Assembly: GCA_016209145.1 (NCBI GenBank) | Contig: JACQWT010000082.1 | Coordinates: 1-39,395 of the forward strand | Reading direction: 5' to 3' | DNA from: Deltaproteobacteria bacterium | GTDB taxonomy: Bacteria > Myxococcota_A > Polyangia > Polyangiales > Polyangiaceae | Length of the DNA stretch: 39,395 nucleotides | Shown here: positions 17,226 through 24,672 of the stretch, one piece after another | How positions within the stretch are numbered: the first letter of the stretch is position 1 | Layout: every line of letters starts with the position of its first letter | Translations under genes and position numbers: made by a program | The notes under the pieces: generated by a model | Seen by the model: the letters and a program-made list of their open reading frames with translations, nothing else | The model's database searches: none | What the model was told of the DNA's origin: nothing

Positions 17226-18179
17226 ATGGCTCAACTACCTCTTCCATCGCGGCGCGGCGTACTGCTGACCGGCCTTCTGCTCGGCTGCTTGCTTCCCGCG
17301 TGCGGCGGCGATCCGGAGAGCCAGGAGCAGATGGCGGGGCAGGGTGCCAGCGTTCGCCTCGGCTCGTGGAACATCCGCAAGCTCGGCCATGGCCCGAACA
17401 AGAACTACGGGCAGCTCGCGAAGGTCATCCAGGACTCCTTCGATGCCGTCGGCATCATGGAGATCATGCAGAACAAAGGGGGCCATCCCGGCTTCGACGC
17501 GCTGCGCGAGGCGCTGGGCAAGGGCTGGGAGGGCATGGTCACTGACTCACCCCGGCCCCGCGACGACACGGGGGGCGCCGAGTTCTACGGGCTGTTCTAC
17601 CGCACCGCGCTCTTCAAGCCCTGCCCGGGGTGGGAAGGCAAGCTCGTCTACGTCACCGACAACGACGGCGGGGATGCGGGCACGGGCGAGAACCTCTGGG
17701 CGCGCGAGCCGGCCTACACCTGCCTTCGGGCCGGGTTCCGCAAGGCCGGCGTCGGCACCGACTTCGCGATGGCTCTCTACCACGCCATCTTCGTGCAGGG
17801 CCGGATCGGGGCCATCACGCACGAGGTGGCGCACGTCGAGGATATGTTCCGCCAGATGCAGGAGGCGTTGCCGCAGGAGAAGGACCTCTTGCTGTTCGGC
17901 GATCTCAACCTCGATCCGCCGCAGCTCGACCGGGCGATCGAGTACAACACGCGCACCGCGTGCGGAAGCTCGACGCTCGACCAGTATGGCGAGCTGACCG
18001 GCCACTGCTACGACCACGTCCTCATCCACGACGAGGTGGCCACGCCAGAGGTACCGGGCAAGGCCGAGGTGCTCGACGTGCGCCGGTACGCGGAAAGCAA
18101 CTTCGTGTTCTACCGCACCATGAGCGACCACTTGCCCATCCGGATCCTGATGCGCATCGACCTGCCGGACGACGACTGA
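17226..18179 (+). CDS. endonuclease/exonuclease/phosphatase-family lipoprotein
   Basis: A 317-residue predicted lipoprotein. The signal peptide ends LLPAC, giving lipid C26. The rest follows the DNase I-like (EEP) fold: SWNIRKLG with N49, an EIMQN segment with the metal-binding Glu, LYHAIFVQG, GDLNLDPP (Asp and Asn of the catalytic loop) and a terminal SDHLPI with the catalytic Asp-His. Family members cleave DNA, sphingomyelin or phosphoinositides; the substrate cannot be told here. The ATG at 17226 is chosen because the signal peptide starts there. The gene is divergent from the 1577-aa gene, with a 143-bp gap. Confidence 0.85.
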   Translation: MAQLPLPSRRGVLLTGLLLGCLLPACGGDPESQEQMAGQGASVRLGSWNIRKLGHGPNKNYGQLAKVIQDSFDAVGIMEIMQNKGGHPGFDALREALGKGWEGMVTDSPRPRDDTGGAEFYGLFYRTALFKPCPGWEGKLVYVTDNDGGDAGTGENLWAREPAYTCLRAGFRKAGVGTDFAMALYHAIFVQGRIGAITHEVAHVEDMFRQMQEALPQEKDLLLFGDLNLDPPQLDRAIEYNTRTACGSSTLDQYGELTGHCYDHVLIHDEVATPEVPGKAEVLDVRRYAESNFVFYRTMSDHLPIRILMRIDLPDDD

Positions 18180-18184
18180 TCTTC

Positions 18185-18832
18185 TTACATCATTCCGGTC
18201 ACGAAGGGGTTGGAGCGCTTCTCCACGCCGATGGTGGTGGCCGGGCCGTGGCCGCACAAGACGCGCGTGTCGTCGGGCAGCACCATCAGCCGCGCGTGGA
18301 TGTTCATCAGGAGCTGCTCCAGCGAGCCGCCGGGCAGGTCCGTGCGCCCTATGCTGCCCTGGAACAGCGTGTCGCCCACGAACACCACCCGCTGCTCCGC
18401 GAAGTGGAACGAGACGCCGCCCGGGCTGTGACCAGGCGTCGCGATGACGCGCGCCCGCAGCTCGCCCACCTGCACGACGTCGCCGTCCTCGAGCCCGCCG
18501 TCGGGCCGCGGTGGGGCAGACACGCGAATGCCGAACATGCGTCCCTGGACGGCGCACGTCTCGTAGATCATGCGCTCCTTGTCGTTGATGAGCACCCGCG
18601 CGCCCGTGGCTGCCTTGACCGCGCCCACGGCCGCCACGTGGTCGACATGGCCGTGCGTGATGAGGATTTGCTCCAGCACGAGACCGTGCGTCTCGGCCAG
18701 GCCAAGGAGCAGGCTGGCTTCGTCGCCTGGATCGATCACCGCCGCCTTCTTGGTGCGGGCGCAGCCGACCACGTAGGCGTTGGTTTGCAGCGGGCCGACC
18801 GCCTCGGCTTCCAGGATCATGGCCTCATTCAC
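18185..18832 (-). CDS. metallo-beta-lactamase-fold hydrolase, glyoxalase II-like
   Basis: A 215-residue MBL-fold protein. The zinc-binding motif THGHVDH is at 59-65; an RVIATPGHSPGGVSFHF segment supplies the third His, GDTLFQGSIGRTDLPGG the bridging Asp, and LCGHGPATTIGVEK the last His. This pattern is typical of short hydroxyacylglutathione hydrolase-like proteins (YcbL/GloB type). The GTG at 18832 is chosen because GAGGAGG lies 5-6 bp upstream; an ATG four codons later (18820) is the alternative. It ends 5 bp from the stop of the EEP gene, tail to tail. Confidence 0.88.
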   Translation of the reverse strand: MNEAMILEAEAVGPLQTNAYVVGCARTKKAAVIDPGDEASLLLGLAETHGLVLEQILITHGHVDHVAAVGAVKAATGARVLINDKERMIYETCAVQGRMFGIRVSAPPRPDGGLEDGDVVQVGELRARVIATPGHSPGGVSFHFAEQRVVFVGDTLFQGSIGRTDLPGGSLEQLLMNIHARLMVLPDDTRVLCGHGPATTIGVEKRSNPFVTGMM

Positions 18833-19027
18833 CGGGTCCTCCTCGTCATTCGCGCCGGTCGCTCTCCGGGCTGCCCCCCGGCAGCGCAGCCTAGCACTTG
18901 TAGGGGCGGGCCAGTGCCGCGGTATGGACAAGACGCTATCCATGGGATCTTACCCACATGGTCCCACAATGTAGGGCTGAGGCAGTCCGGCACCATGCCC
19001 TTCCGCGAGGTTGGCGTTGACAACCGA

Positions 19028-19044
19028 TGGCACGTTTGTTGCTT
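19028..19044 (+). promoter_or_regulatory. sigma-54 promoter for the DUF4388 gene
   Basis: TGGCACGTTTGTTGCTT matches the sigma-54 consensus closely: TGGCAC at the -24 box, exactly 10 bp from GG (19029-19030) to GC (19041-19042), and TTGCTT at -12. The start of transcription would be near 19054, about 49 bp before the ATG at 19103. An inverted repeat GGTTG-N7-CAACC lies immediately upstream (about 19011-19027), close enough to interfere with polymerase binding if occupied. Confidence 0.75.
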
Positions 19045-19102
19045 CTTGCCGTGGCGCCGTGTTTCTTCTGGTGCCGCCAGCACCTCTTGCACGGTGGAGC
19101 CC

Positions 19103-20704
19103 ATGGAAGCCCTAGCGCCCGCAAACGACAGCAAGTTCGACGGGTTGGATCTGGCTGCCCCGGCCGAGCTCGCCCACGCCCTGATCGTGCCACCGAGCCG
19201 CCGCGGCCGCAGGACCACCGACCCGCGCCCGGGCGCGCGCGGCCTGCTCGGGGACGTGCCTTTGGCCGAGCAGATCGTCGCGGCCCTGGACCGCAGGCTC
19301 ACGGGCAGCGCCGTGCTCCACGGCCAGTGCGGCGACGACGTGGTGTACTTCCACGAGGGAGCGCCCGCCAAGGTGCGCACGGCCGAGCCGGTGGCGCCGC
19401 TCGACCAGGTGCTGCGCGAGGCCGGGATGCTCGACGAGAGTATCCTGGTCGAGACCTACGAGATGGCCTGCAACGCCCGGATCCTGCACGGGCAGATGCT
19501 GCTGCGCCTCGGGCTCATCGACCGCGCGACGCTCAAGTCCGTCCTGCGCCGCCAGATCGCGGTCAAGCTCGGCAGCCTGTTCCGCCTGCCGCCCGACACG
19601 GGCTTCAATTACCACGAGGGCGTGAACCTGCTCGACGAGTACGGCGGCCCGGATCTGTTGCACTGCGATCCCGTGCTGGCGGTGCTCGAGGGCGTGCGCC
19701 GGCAGGGGGCGCATCCTGCCGTTTCTGCCATGCTGGCGCGGCTTGGCTCGCGGCCGCTGTGCATCCATCCGTTGGCGGACGCGTCACGGCTGAGCCACGA
19801 GGAGGCGGCGGTGGTCGACCTGCTCAAGACCACGCCCATGACCCTGCGGCAGCTCGTGGCCACGCGCATCGCGCCGCAGGAGGTCATCCGCAGCACGGCC
19901 TACTTCCTGGCGGTGACACGGCTGCTGGAACAGCCGGGCTCCGCCGTCCACCCGCTGGTCGGGTGGTGCCCTCCGGCCGAGCCTAGCCTGGCCGGCCTGC
20001 CGGTCCCTGCCGAGGAGCCGGCAGCCGAGAGGGATCCGCCCGCGGTGCGGTCGGATCCGCCTGGCGCTCCTGCGCCCGCGCCGAGCGTGGGGGACGGCGG
20101 GCAGGAGGACGCTGCCGAGGCTGTGCCGTCGTCCCGGCCGCGGCCCATCGCGGCGCGGCGCGAGGCGCTCGCCGAGACGCGCTTGCCGCAGCCGGAGCCA
20201 GCGCCCGTGGCGCCCCTGTCGCCGCGACGCGGCGGGCGGGCGGCCGAGGTGGCGAGCGCGGCGTTGGAGCTGGAGCGCGCCGACAAGCTCGTGCGTAGCG
20301 GCAACCTGGTCGAGGCGCAGCAGCGCGTGCGCCGTGCCCTGGAGCGCGAGCCGCGGATGCTCGAGGCCAGGGCACTGCTGGTGTGGATCCAGGCGCAGGA
20401 GCGCGGCGCGTCTCCGGAGCTCGGCCCCGGGCAGACGACGCGGCTCTATGAGCCTCAGATCCATGTGCTCAGCCGCCTGCTCCGTAGCGATCCCGAGCTG
20501 GAGCGCGCGCGCCTCTACCGCGGCAAGCTGCTCGAGCGCTCCGGCATGCGCGAGGAAGCGATGCAGGACTTCCGCTACCTCGTCCAGCGCAATCCCCGCC
20601 ACCTCGACGCGGCGCGCGAGCTGCGGCTGCACGAGGTGCGCCGGCGCCAGGCCGAGGAGCCGCGCGCGGGCTGGCTCACGCGGCTGCTGCGGCGTGCGTC
20701 CTAG
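19103..20704 (+). CDS. DUF4388 (PATAN)-domain protein with C-terminal TPR
   Basis: A 533-residue protein. Residues about 45-185 form a DUF4388-type domain (LTGSAVLHGQCGDDVVYFHEGAPAKVRTAEPV... GLIDRATLKSVLRRQIAVKLGSLF), common in myxobacterial signalling proteins. After a middle helical region and a Pro/Ala-rich linker (about 310-385), the C-terminus has TPR-like repeats (about 390-500: ADKLVRSGNLVEAQQRVRRALEREPRML and YRGKLLERSGMREEAMQDFRYLVQRNP). There is no membrane segment. The ATG at 19103 has GGAG just upstream and fits the sigma-54 promoter at 19028. It is likely a regulatory or scaffolding protein made under an enhancer-binding protein. Confidence 0.8.
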   Translation: MEALAPANDSKFDGLDLAAPAELAHALIVPPSRRGRRTTDPRPGARGLLGDVPLAEQIVAALDRRLTGSAVLHGQCGDDVVYFHEGAPAKVRTAEPVAPLDQVLREAGMLDESILVETYEMACNARILHGQMLLRLGLIDRATLKSVLRRQIAVKLGSLFRLPPDTGFNYHEGVNLLDEYGGPDLLHCDPVLAVLEGVRRQGAHPAVSAMLARLGSRPLCIHPLADASRLSHEEAAVVDLLKTTPMTLRQLVATRIAPQEVIRSTAYFLAVTRLLEQPGSAVHPLVGWCPPAEPSLAGLPVPAEEPAAERDPPAVRSDPPGAPAPAPSVGDGGQEDAAEAVPSSRPRPIAARREALAETRLPQPEPAPVAPLSPRRGGRAAEVASAALELERADKLVRSGNLVEAQQRVRRALEREPRMLEARALLVWIQAQERGASPELGPGQTTRLYEPQIHVLSRLLRSDPELERARLYRGKLLERSGMREEAMQDFRYLVQRNPRHLDAARELRLHEVRRRQAEEPRAGWLTRLLRRAS

Positions 20705-20728
20705 TCTTGCGCCCTGTGCGGGCTGCGG

Positions 20729-20954
20729 GTACCCGTTCACGGCATTTCCGCGCGAAGTCAGCAAGGACGGCTCGCCGAGTCGGCCGCGATCGCGGGGCAG
20801 GGGTGACGCGCCCGAAGGGCGCGTCGGGACCCCAACCCCGTCCCGAAGGGACGGACTTACGTCCTCGGGAGTACGCTCCGGGCCGGGCCTCCGGGCGCGC
20901 TCATGCGCGCAGCCCCGCCTGACGAGCCGGCTGGGAGAATGCGTGAACGCGTAC
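20729..20954 (+). repeat. dispersed repeat, copy C, with an extra internal segment
   Basis: The third copy of the repeat family. It begins GTACCCGTTCACGGCATTT and ends GCGTGAACGCGTAC, identical at the right end to copy A. It keeps the GGCTCGCCGAGTCGGCC block and palindrome CCGCGATCGCGG, the GGAGTACGCTCCGGGCCGG block and the right-end GACGAGCCGG-TGGGAGA block. It carries about 55 bp absent from A and B (about 20796-20850), made largely of two hairpins, and lacks part of the right half. It fills the convergent gap between the DUF4388 gene and the cysteine-repeat gene. Confidence 0.8.
20805..20854. terminator. twin hairpins, possible bidirectional terminator
   Basis: Two perfect stems with the same GAA loop lie 12 bp apart: GACGCGCCC-GAA-GGGCGCGTC (20805-20825, 9 bp) and CCGTCCC-GAA-GGGACGG (20838-20854, 7 bp). 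They sit between two converging stop codons, inside repeat copy C. There is no T-tract on either strand, so factor-independent termination is not certain; transcript stabilisation or bidirectional insulation is equally possible. Confidence 0.5.
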
Positions 20955-20962
20955 GGCTGCGG

Positions 20963-22102
20963 TCAGTTCTCGGCGCAGTACACGAGATCGCAGGTCGGCG
21001 CCTTGGGGAGCTTGAAGACGAAGAAGTCGCCGCAGTTGCGCACCAGGATGTCGGTCGCCCAGTTGCAACTGTCCTTGCCCCAACTGAAGCAGACCATACG
21101 CTTGACGGCGCCCTGCCAGATGGCCGGGTAGGTGCCGTAGAGACAGCCCGGCGCATCTGTGCCGCAGGAGCATGGCGCCGGGGCCGAGGTCGGAATGCGC
21201 GCGCCCGCGGGCGGCATGAACCGATACCAGGAGTCGTTGAGCTTGGCGTCGCAGTTGTTCATGTTGCAGACGCCGTCGTTGACGCCGACGTTGCGGTAGG
21301 CGTCCAAGATCGGCGTGGGCTTCAAGCACTCCGGCACCTGCGGGATGGAGACGCAGCTCCCGCCGACGCAGCTGAACCCGGGGGAGCATGGGTTGCCGCA
21401 GCCGTTGCAGTTGGCAGGATCGGTCTTGGTGTCCACGCACTTGTCGCCGCACTTGGTGGTGCCGCCGCCACACTCGAGCGCGCAGGTGCCGGCCGAGCAG
21501 ATCTGTCCCGGCGGGCAGGCCTGGTCGCAGCCGCCGCAGTGCGCGGCGCTGGCGGAGGTGTCCACGCACTTGTCGCCGCACCGGGTCGTGCCGCCGACGC
21601 ACTCGAGCGTGCAGGTGCCGGCCGAGCAGATCTCGCCCGGCTGGCAGGCCTGGTCGCAGCCGCCGCAGTGCGCGCTGCTGGTCGTAGTGTCGATGCACTT
21701 GTCGCCACACTCGGTCGTGCCGCCGCCGCACGCGAGCGCGCAGGCGCCCACCGAGCACAGCTCGCCGGGGGTGCAGAACGCGCTGCAGCCGCCGCAGTTC
21801 TGCGGATCTACCTTGGTGTCGATGCAGCTCCCGCCGCAGTCGGTGGTGCCCGGGCCGCAGGACGAGCCGCACTGGCCGTTCGAGCAGACCTCGTCTGGCG
21901 CGCAGGCGGTGCCGCAGGCGCCGCAGTTCTGCGAATCGATTTTGGTGTCGGCGCACTTGTCGCCGCACAAGGTGGCGCCGGGGCAACTCGGTCCGGCGGG
22001 CTGCCCTGTGCCCGAGTCGCCGGACGAGCAGGCCGCCGAGACAGCGAGCGCGATCCAGCCGAGACCGAACGGTGCGGCGTGGCGACGAAGCAGCTTGAGC
22101 AT
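20963..22102 (-). CDS. lipoprotein with five Stig1-like Cys repeats and a D8C (uromodulin)-like C-terminal domain
   Basis: A 379-residue predicted lipoprotein: the signal peptide ends VSAAC, lipid C25. Residues 40-250 hold five ~42-residue repeats, each with eight cysteines in the pattern C-G(G)GTT-x-CGDKC-x-DT-x5-NC-x2-C-x3-C-x5-C-x4-C, the Stig1-like repeat common in myxobacterial surface proteins. Residues about 260-379 (LDAYRNVG..., CDAKLNDSWYRF, CGTDAPGCLYGTYP, AVKRMVCFSW, CNWATDILVRNCGDFFVF, CDLVYC) follow, block for block, the D8C domain known from animal uromodulin and GP2. It is probably outer-membrane-anchored and surface-exposed, disulfide-rich and adhesive in character (inference). 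Confidence 0.82.
   Translation of the reverse strand: MLKLLRRHAAPFGLGWIALAVSAACSSGDSGTGQPAGPSCPGATLCGDKCADTKIDSQNCGACGTACAPDEVCSNGQCGSSCGPGTTDCGGSCIDTKVDPQNCGGCSAFCTPGELCSVGACALACGGGTTECGDKCIDTTTSSAHCGGCDQACQPGEICSAGTCTLECVGGTTRCGDKCVDTSASAAHCGGCDQACPPGQICSAGTCALECGGGTTKCGDKCVDTKTDPANCNGCGNPCSPGFSCVGGSCVSIPQVPECLKPTPILDAYRNVGVNDGVCNMNNCDAKLNDSWYRFMPPAGARIPTSAPAPCSCGTDAPGCLYGTYPAIWQGAVKRMVCFSWGKDSCNWATDILVRNCGDFFVFKLPKAPTCDLVYCAEN
21353..21985 (-). repeat. five tandem ~126-bp coding repeats
   Basis: This is the DNA of the five Stig1-like repeats in the cysteine-rich lipoprotein. The central copies are the most alike: repeated GACAAGTGC...GACAC and CACTGCGGCGGCTGCGACCA strings are near identical on the coding strand, suggesting expansion by unequal crossing-over. 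Repeats 3 and 4 look like the youngest pair. Confidence 0.75.
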
Positions 22103-22175
22103 GCGTGCCTCCTTGGGTTTCCTAACTCCGGTACGCTACTAGACGCGCCGCGGCGACGGGCCAAGAATCTCCCCC

Positions 22176-23111
22176 GTGTCTCGCCCGCGCTTCGCCGAGA
22201 GCCTCGACGGCGTCCTGGTCGTCGACAAGCCCGCCGGCCCGACCAGCCAGCACGTCGTGACGCGCGTGCGGCTCACGCTGGGCGTGGCGCGTGCCGGCCA
22301 CGCTGGCACGCTCGATCCGGCGGCCACGGGCGTCCTGGTGATCATGGTGGGCGCGGCCACCAAGCTCGGGCCCTTCCTCTCGGGCCACGACAAGAGCTAC
22401 GCGGCCACCGTCCTGCTCGGCATCTCGACCGACACGCTCGACGCCGAGGGCGCGCCGACCGAGCGCGCCTCGCCGCTGCCCGCGTGGATCGGTGATCCCG
22501 CGACGCTCGGCAGTCGCCTGGCCGAGGCGCTTGCCGCCGAGCGGCAGCGCACCCTCCAGCAGCCGCCGGCCTTCTCGGCGATCAAGGTCGGCGGCCGGGC
22601 CGCCTACGCTCGGGCACGTGCGGGCGAGAAGCCCGAGCTCGCGCCGCGGCCCGTGGCCGTCCGCCGCCTCGAGCTGTGCTCCTTTCGGCGCGAGGACGAC
22701 GTCGCCCTCGTCGAGCTGTCTCTCGCCGTGGGCAAGGGCTACTACGTGCGCGCGCTGGCGCGGGACCTGGGCGCGCGGCTCGGGTTGCCGGCCCACCTGC
22801 TCGCCCTGCGGCGCACCGCGAGCGGCCCCTTCGACCTGTCCCGGGCCGTGCCGGCGGAAGGCGCGCGCGCGGATTTGCTCGGCGGGCTGCTCGGCCTGGC
22901 GGACGCCGCCCGGGCCGCGCTGCCGTGCGCCGCGCTCACGCCGGACGGGGAGCAACGCGCGGCGCGCGGCCAGAGGCTAGGCGCCGAGCACTTTGCGGCG
23001 CCACCTCCGCTCGACGCAGCCTCGGCCTGGCTCGCGCCGTCGGGCCGGCTCGTCGCCGTGGGCCTGTGCGGCGCGGACGGCCGGGCGAGCGTGCTGCGCG
23101 GGTTTGCCTAG
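22176..23111 (+). CDS. truB: tRNA pseudouridine(55) synthase TruB
   Basis: A 311-residue TruB. It opens with LDGVLVVDKPAGPTSQHVV and has the catalytic block GHAGTLDPAATGVL with nucleophile D47, then KSYAATVLLGISTDTLDAEG and the YVRALARDLG segment of the fold. It isomerises U55 in the T-loop of tRNAs. The start is a GTG at 22176 that fixes the family's usual N-terminus. It is divergent from the cysteine-repeat gene (73 bp). Its stop overlaps that of the next minus-strand gene (CTAG). In many bacteria truB follows rbfA; here the rbfA operon is about 14 kb away. Confidence 0.95.
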   Translation: MSRPRFAESLDGVLVVDKPAGPTSQHVVTRVRLTLGVARAGHAGTLDPAATGVLVIMVGAATKLGPFLSGHDKSYAATVLLGISTDTLDAEGAPTERASPLPAWIGDPATLGSRLAEALAAERQRTLQQPPAFSAIKVGGRAAYARARAGEKPELAPRPVAVRRLELCSFRREDDVALVELSLAVGKGYYVRALARDLGARLGLPAHLLALRRTASGPFDLSRAVPAEGARADLLGGLLGLADAARAALPCAALTPDGEQRAARGQRLGAEHFAAPPPLDAASAWLAPSGRLVAVGLCGADGRASVLRGFA

Positions 23112-23548
23112 CCCTCCTCGTCCACGCGGGCGAAGTCGACCGGTGCCTCGTGGTTCGAGCCCTTCTCGATGACGCAGTGCAGCTCGTCGCCGTCCGCGGC
23201 CGAGCGACATTCGGCGTCAACCGCCAACGCCCAGCCCCCGCACGCGGCGTCATCGCAGGTGGCATCCAGGGCGTACTTGCCGCTGCTCTCCTTCCAAACG
23301 AGGCGGAAGGCCACCTCGGCCATTTGCACGTCCTTGTCCGGGTCGATGTCCAGGGCGAATCTGGCCGATCCGGTGCCGTCGCCCAACAGGGTCATGGTGT
23401 GATAGTAGCCGAGCGTCGGCTGCTTGCTCTTCCAGTCGCCCACCGCCGGCGAGAACTCGAACTCATCGATCCCGGTCACCAGGTTGCAGCCGAGCGCCAG
23501 CGTCGCCACCACGGCCAGGGCCGGCACGGCCATTCGCTTCGTTTCCAT
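23108..23548 (-). CDS. small lipoprotein, function unknown
   Basis: A 146-residue predicted lipoprotein: MAVPALAVVATLALGC gives a good lipobox with lipid C21. The mature part looks like a single beta-sandwich-type domain (GYYHTMTLLGDGTGSARFALDID, VAFRLVWKESSGKYALDATCDD) with two further cysteine pairs. The start ATG at 23548 overlaps the TGA of the upstream gene (TGATG), so translation is probably coupled to it. No named family is recognised. Its stop overlaps that of truB tail to tail. Confidence 0.72.
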   Translation of the reverse strand: METKRMAVPALAVVATLALGCNLVTGIDEFEFSPAVGDWKSKQPTLGYYHTMTLLGDGTGSARFALDIDPDKDVQMAEVAFRLVWKESSGKYALDATCDDAACGGWALAVDAECRSAADGDELHCVIEKGSNHEAPVDFARVDEEG

Positions 23549-24630
23549 CAGAACGTCCCCTCTAGGCCGAGCCAGCCAGGCGCGAGCGCGGGGCGCAGCC
23601 GCACGTCGGCCGCCGTGGCCGCAGGCTTCTCCGCGGCTTCCGGCGCGCCGGAAAGGAAGATGAGGGAAACCACCCCGAGCACGACGCCGGCCCCGCCCAC
23701 GGCGAAGCTCGCGGTGGACACGTGGGAAAGGGTGAGCGCGACATCCGCGTCGTCCTGGAGGTTCGTGCCGCAGACGCGGTTGACGCACTTGTCATCCAGG
23801 TTCGAGGTCATGACCAGCGCGGCGATCCCCGTCGCCGAACCTGCCAGGATCCCCACCGCGCCCACGCCGAAGCCCACCCACGCCAGGGGTGACACGTGCG
23901 ATTCCGGGGCCGCGGCGGGCGCGGCCGCCGCCGGCGCGGCTGCCGTCGCCGGTAGCGGCGCGCTCGCCGCCACCGGCGCGTTTGGATCCCGCTCCAGCGC
24001 GAGCGTCACGACCGCCTGCTGGCGCTCCTTGAGCGTCACTTCCTTCTGCGCGCGGCGCAGGCCCGGTCCGGACGCGGCGACCACGTGCCTGCCCGGGCTG
24101 ATGCGCCGCGGGAAGCTCACGGTACCGGCGGCCACCGCAGCGCCGTCGATGGTCACCTCGACGCTGGCGCCTTCGGGCACCTTGGCGAGCTCGATCTTCA
24201 GCGTGGGGATACGCGCGAGGAGGCTCTCGGCCAGCGCCGCGGCCTCCTTGCGCGCCTGCTCGACCACGGGCGACTCCTGCGGCTGCCGGGGCGTGCGGGC
24301 CGCGCGCAGCAGCGTGTCGCGCGCCTCGACCAAGAGGCCGAGCTTTTCCTGGGTCCGGCCGAGCGCAAGACCGGTCGTGGGGACCTTCATGATGGCGTCG
24401 GCGGCCTGGTAGGCGTCGAGCGCGGCCTTGAAGTCACCCGCGGCGTACTTGGCATCGCCCACGTCCATGAGCTGGCGCGCGGTCTCCTTCTCGGATGCGC
24501 TCGGCTCGGGCGGCGCCGTGGCGGCCTGCGGCCAGGCCGGGGCAGCGACCGAGACGACGAGCAGCAACGCCGCCAGCGCGCCGAGAAGGGCGCCCCGACG
24601 GCCGACTGCGGCGAGGATCGCGAGGCTCAT
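23548..24630 (-). CDS. TPR/PEGA membrane protein
   Basis: A 360-residue exported protein of a type common in myxobacteria. It has a signal peptide (1-37, AAPAWPQA), a TPR-like pair (MDVGDAKYAAGDFKAALDAYQAADAIM and LGRTQEKLGLLVEARDTLLRAA, about 55-115), a PEGA-like beta domain (VEVTIDGAAVAAGTVSFPRRISPGRHVV, about 160-210), an Ala/Pro linker, then two hydrophobic segments (WVGFGVGAVGILAGSATGIAALV and ASFAVGGAGVVLGVVSLIFL). It is probably periplasmic with a membrane-embedded C-terminus. Its stop overlaps the start of the following lipoprotein gene, forming a two-gene unit. Confidence 0.78.
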   Translation of the reverse strand: MSLAILAAVGRRGALLGALAALLLVVSVAAPAWPQAATAPPEPSASEKETARQLMDVGDAKYAAGDFKAALDAYQAADAIMKVPTTGLALGRTQEKLGLLVEARDTLLRAARTPRQPQESPVVEQARKEAAALAESLLARIPTLKIELAKVPEGASVEVTIDGAAVAAGTVSFPRRISPGRHVVAASGPGLRRAQKEVTLKERQQAVVTLALERDPNAPVAASAPLPATAAAPAAAAPAAAPESHVSPLAWVGFGVGAVGILAGSATGIAALVMTSNLDDKCVNRVCGTNLQDDADVALTLSHVSTASFAVGGAGVVLGVVSLIFLSGAPEAAEKPAATAADVRLRPALAPGWLGLEGTF

Positions 24631-24672
24631 TGGCCCGCCTAGTATCGCTCCCGCGCCGCGAAAGGCAAGCGT

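Noticed and set aside
17630..19102. Upstream extension of the DUF4388 frame
   Set aside because: It overlaps the EEP gene and the MBL gene; the sigma-54 promoter and ribosome site support the ATG at 19103.
21353..21985. CRISPR-like regular repeats
   Set aside because: The ~126-bp units are coding (eight-cysteine protein repeats) and contiguous, with no spacers.
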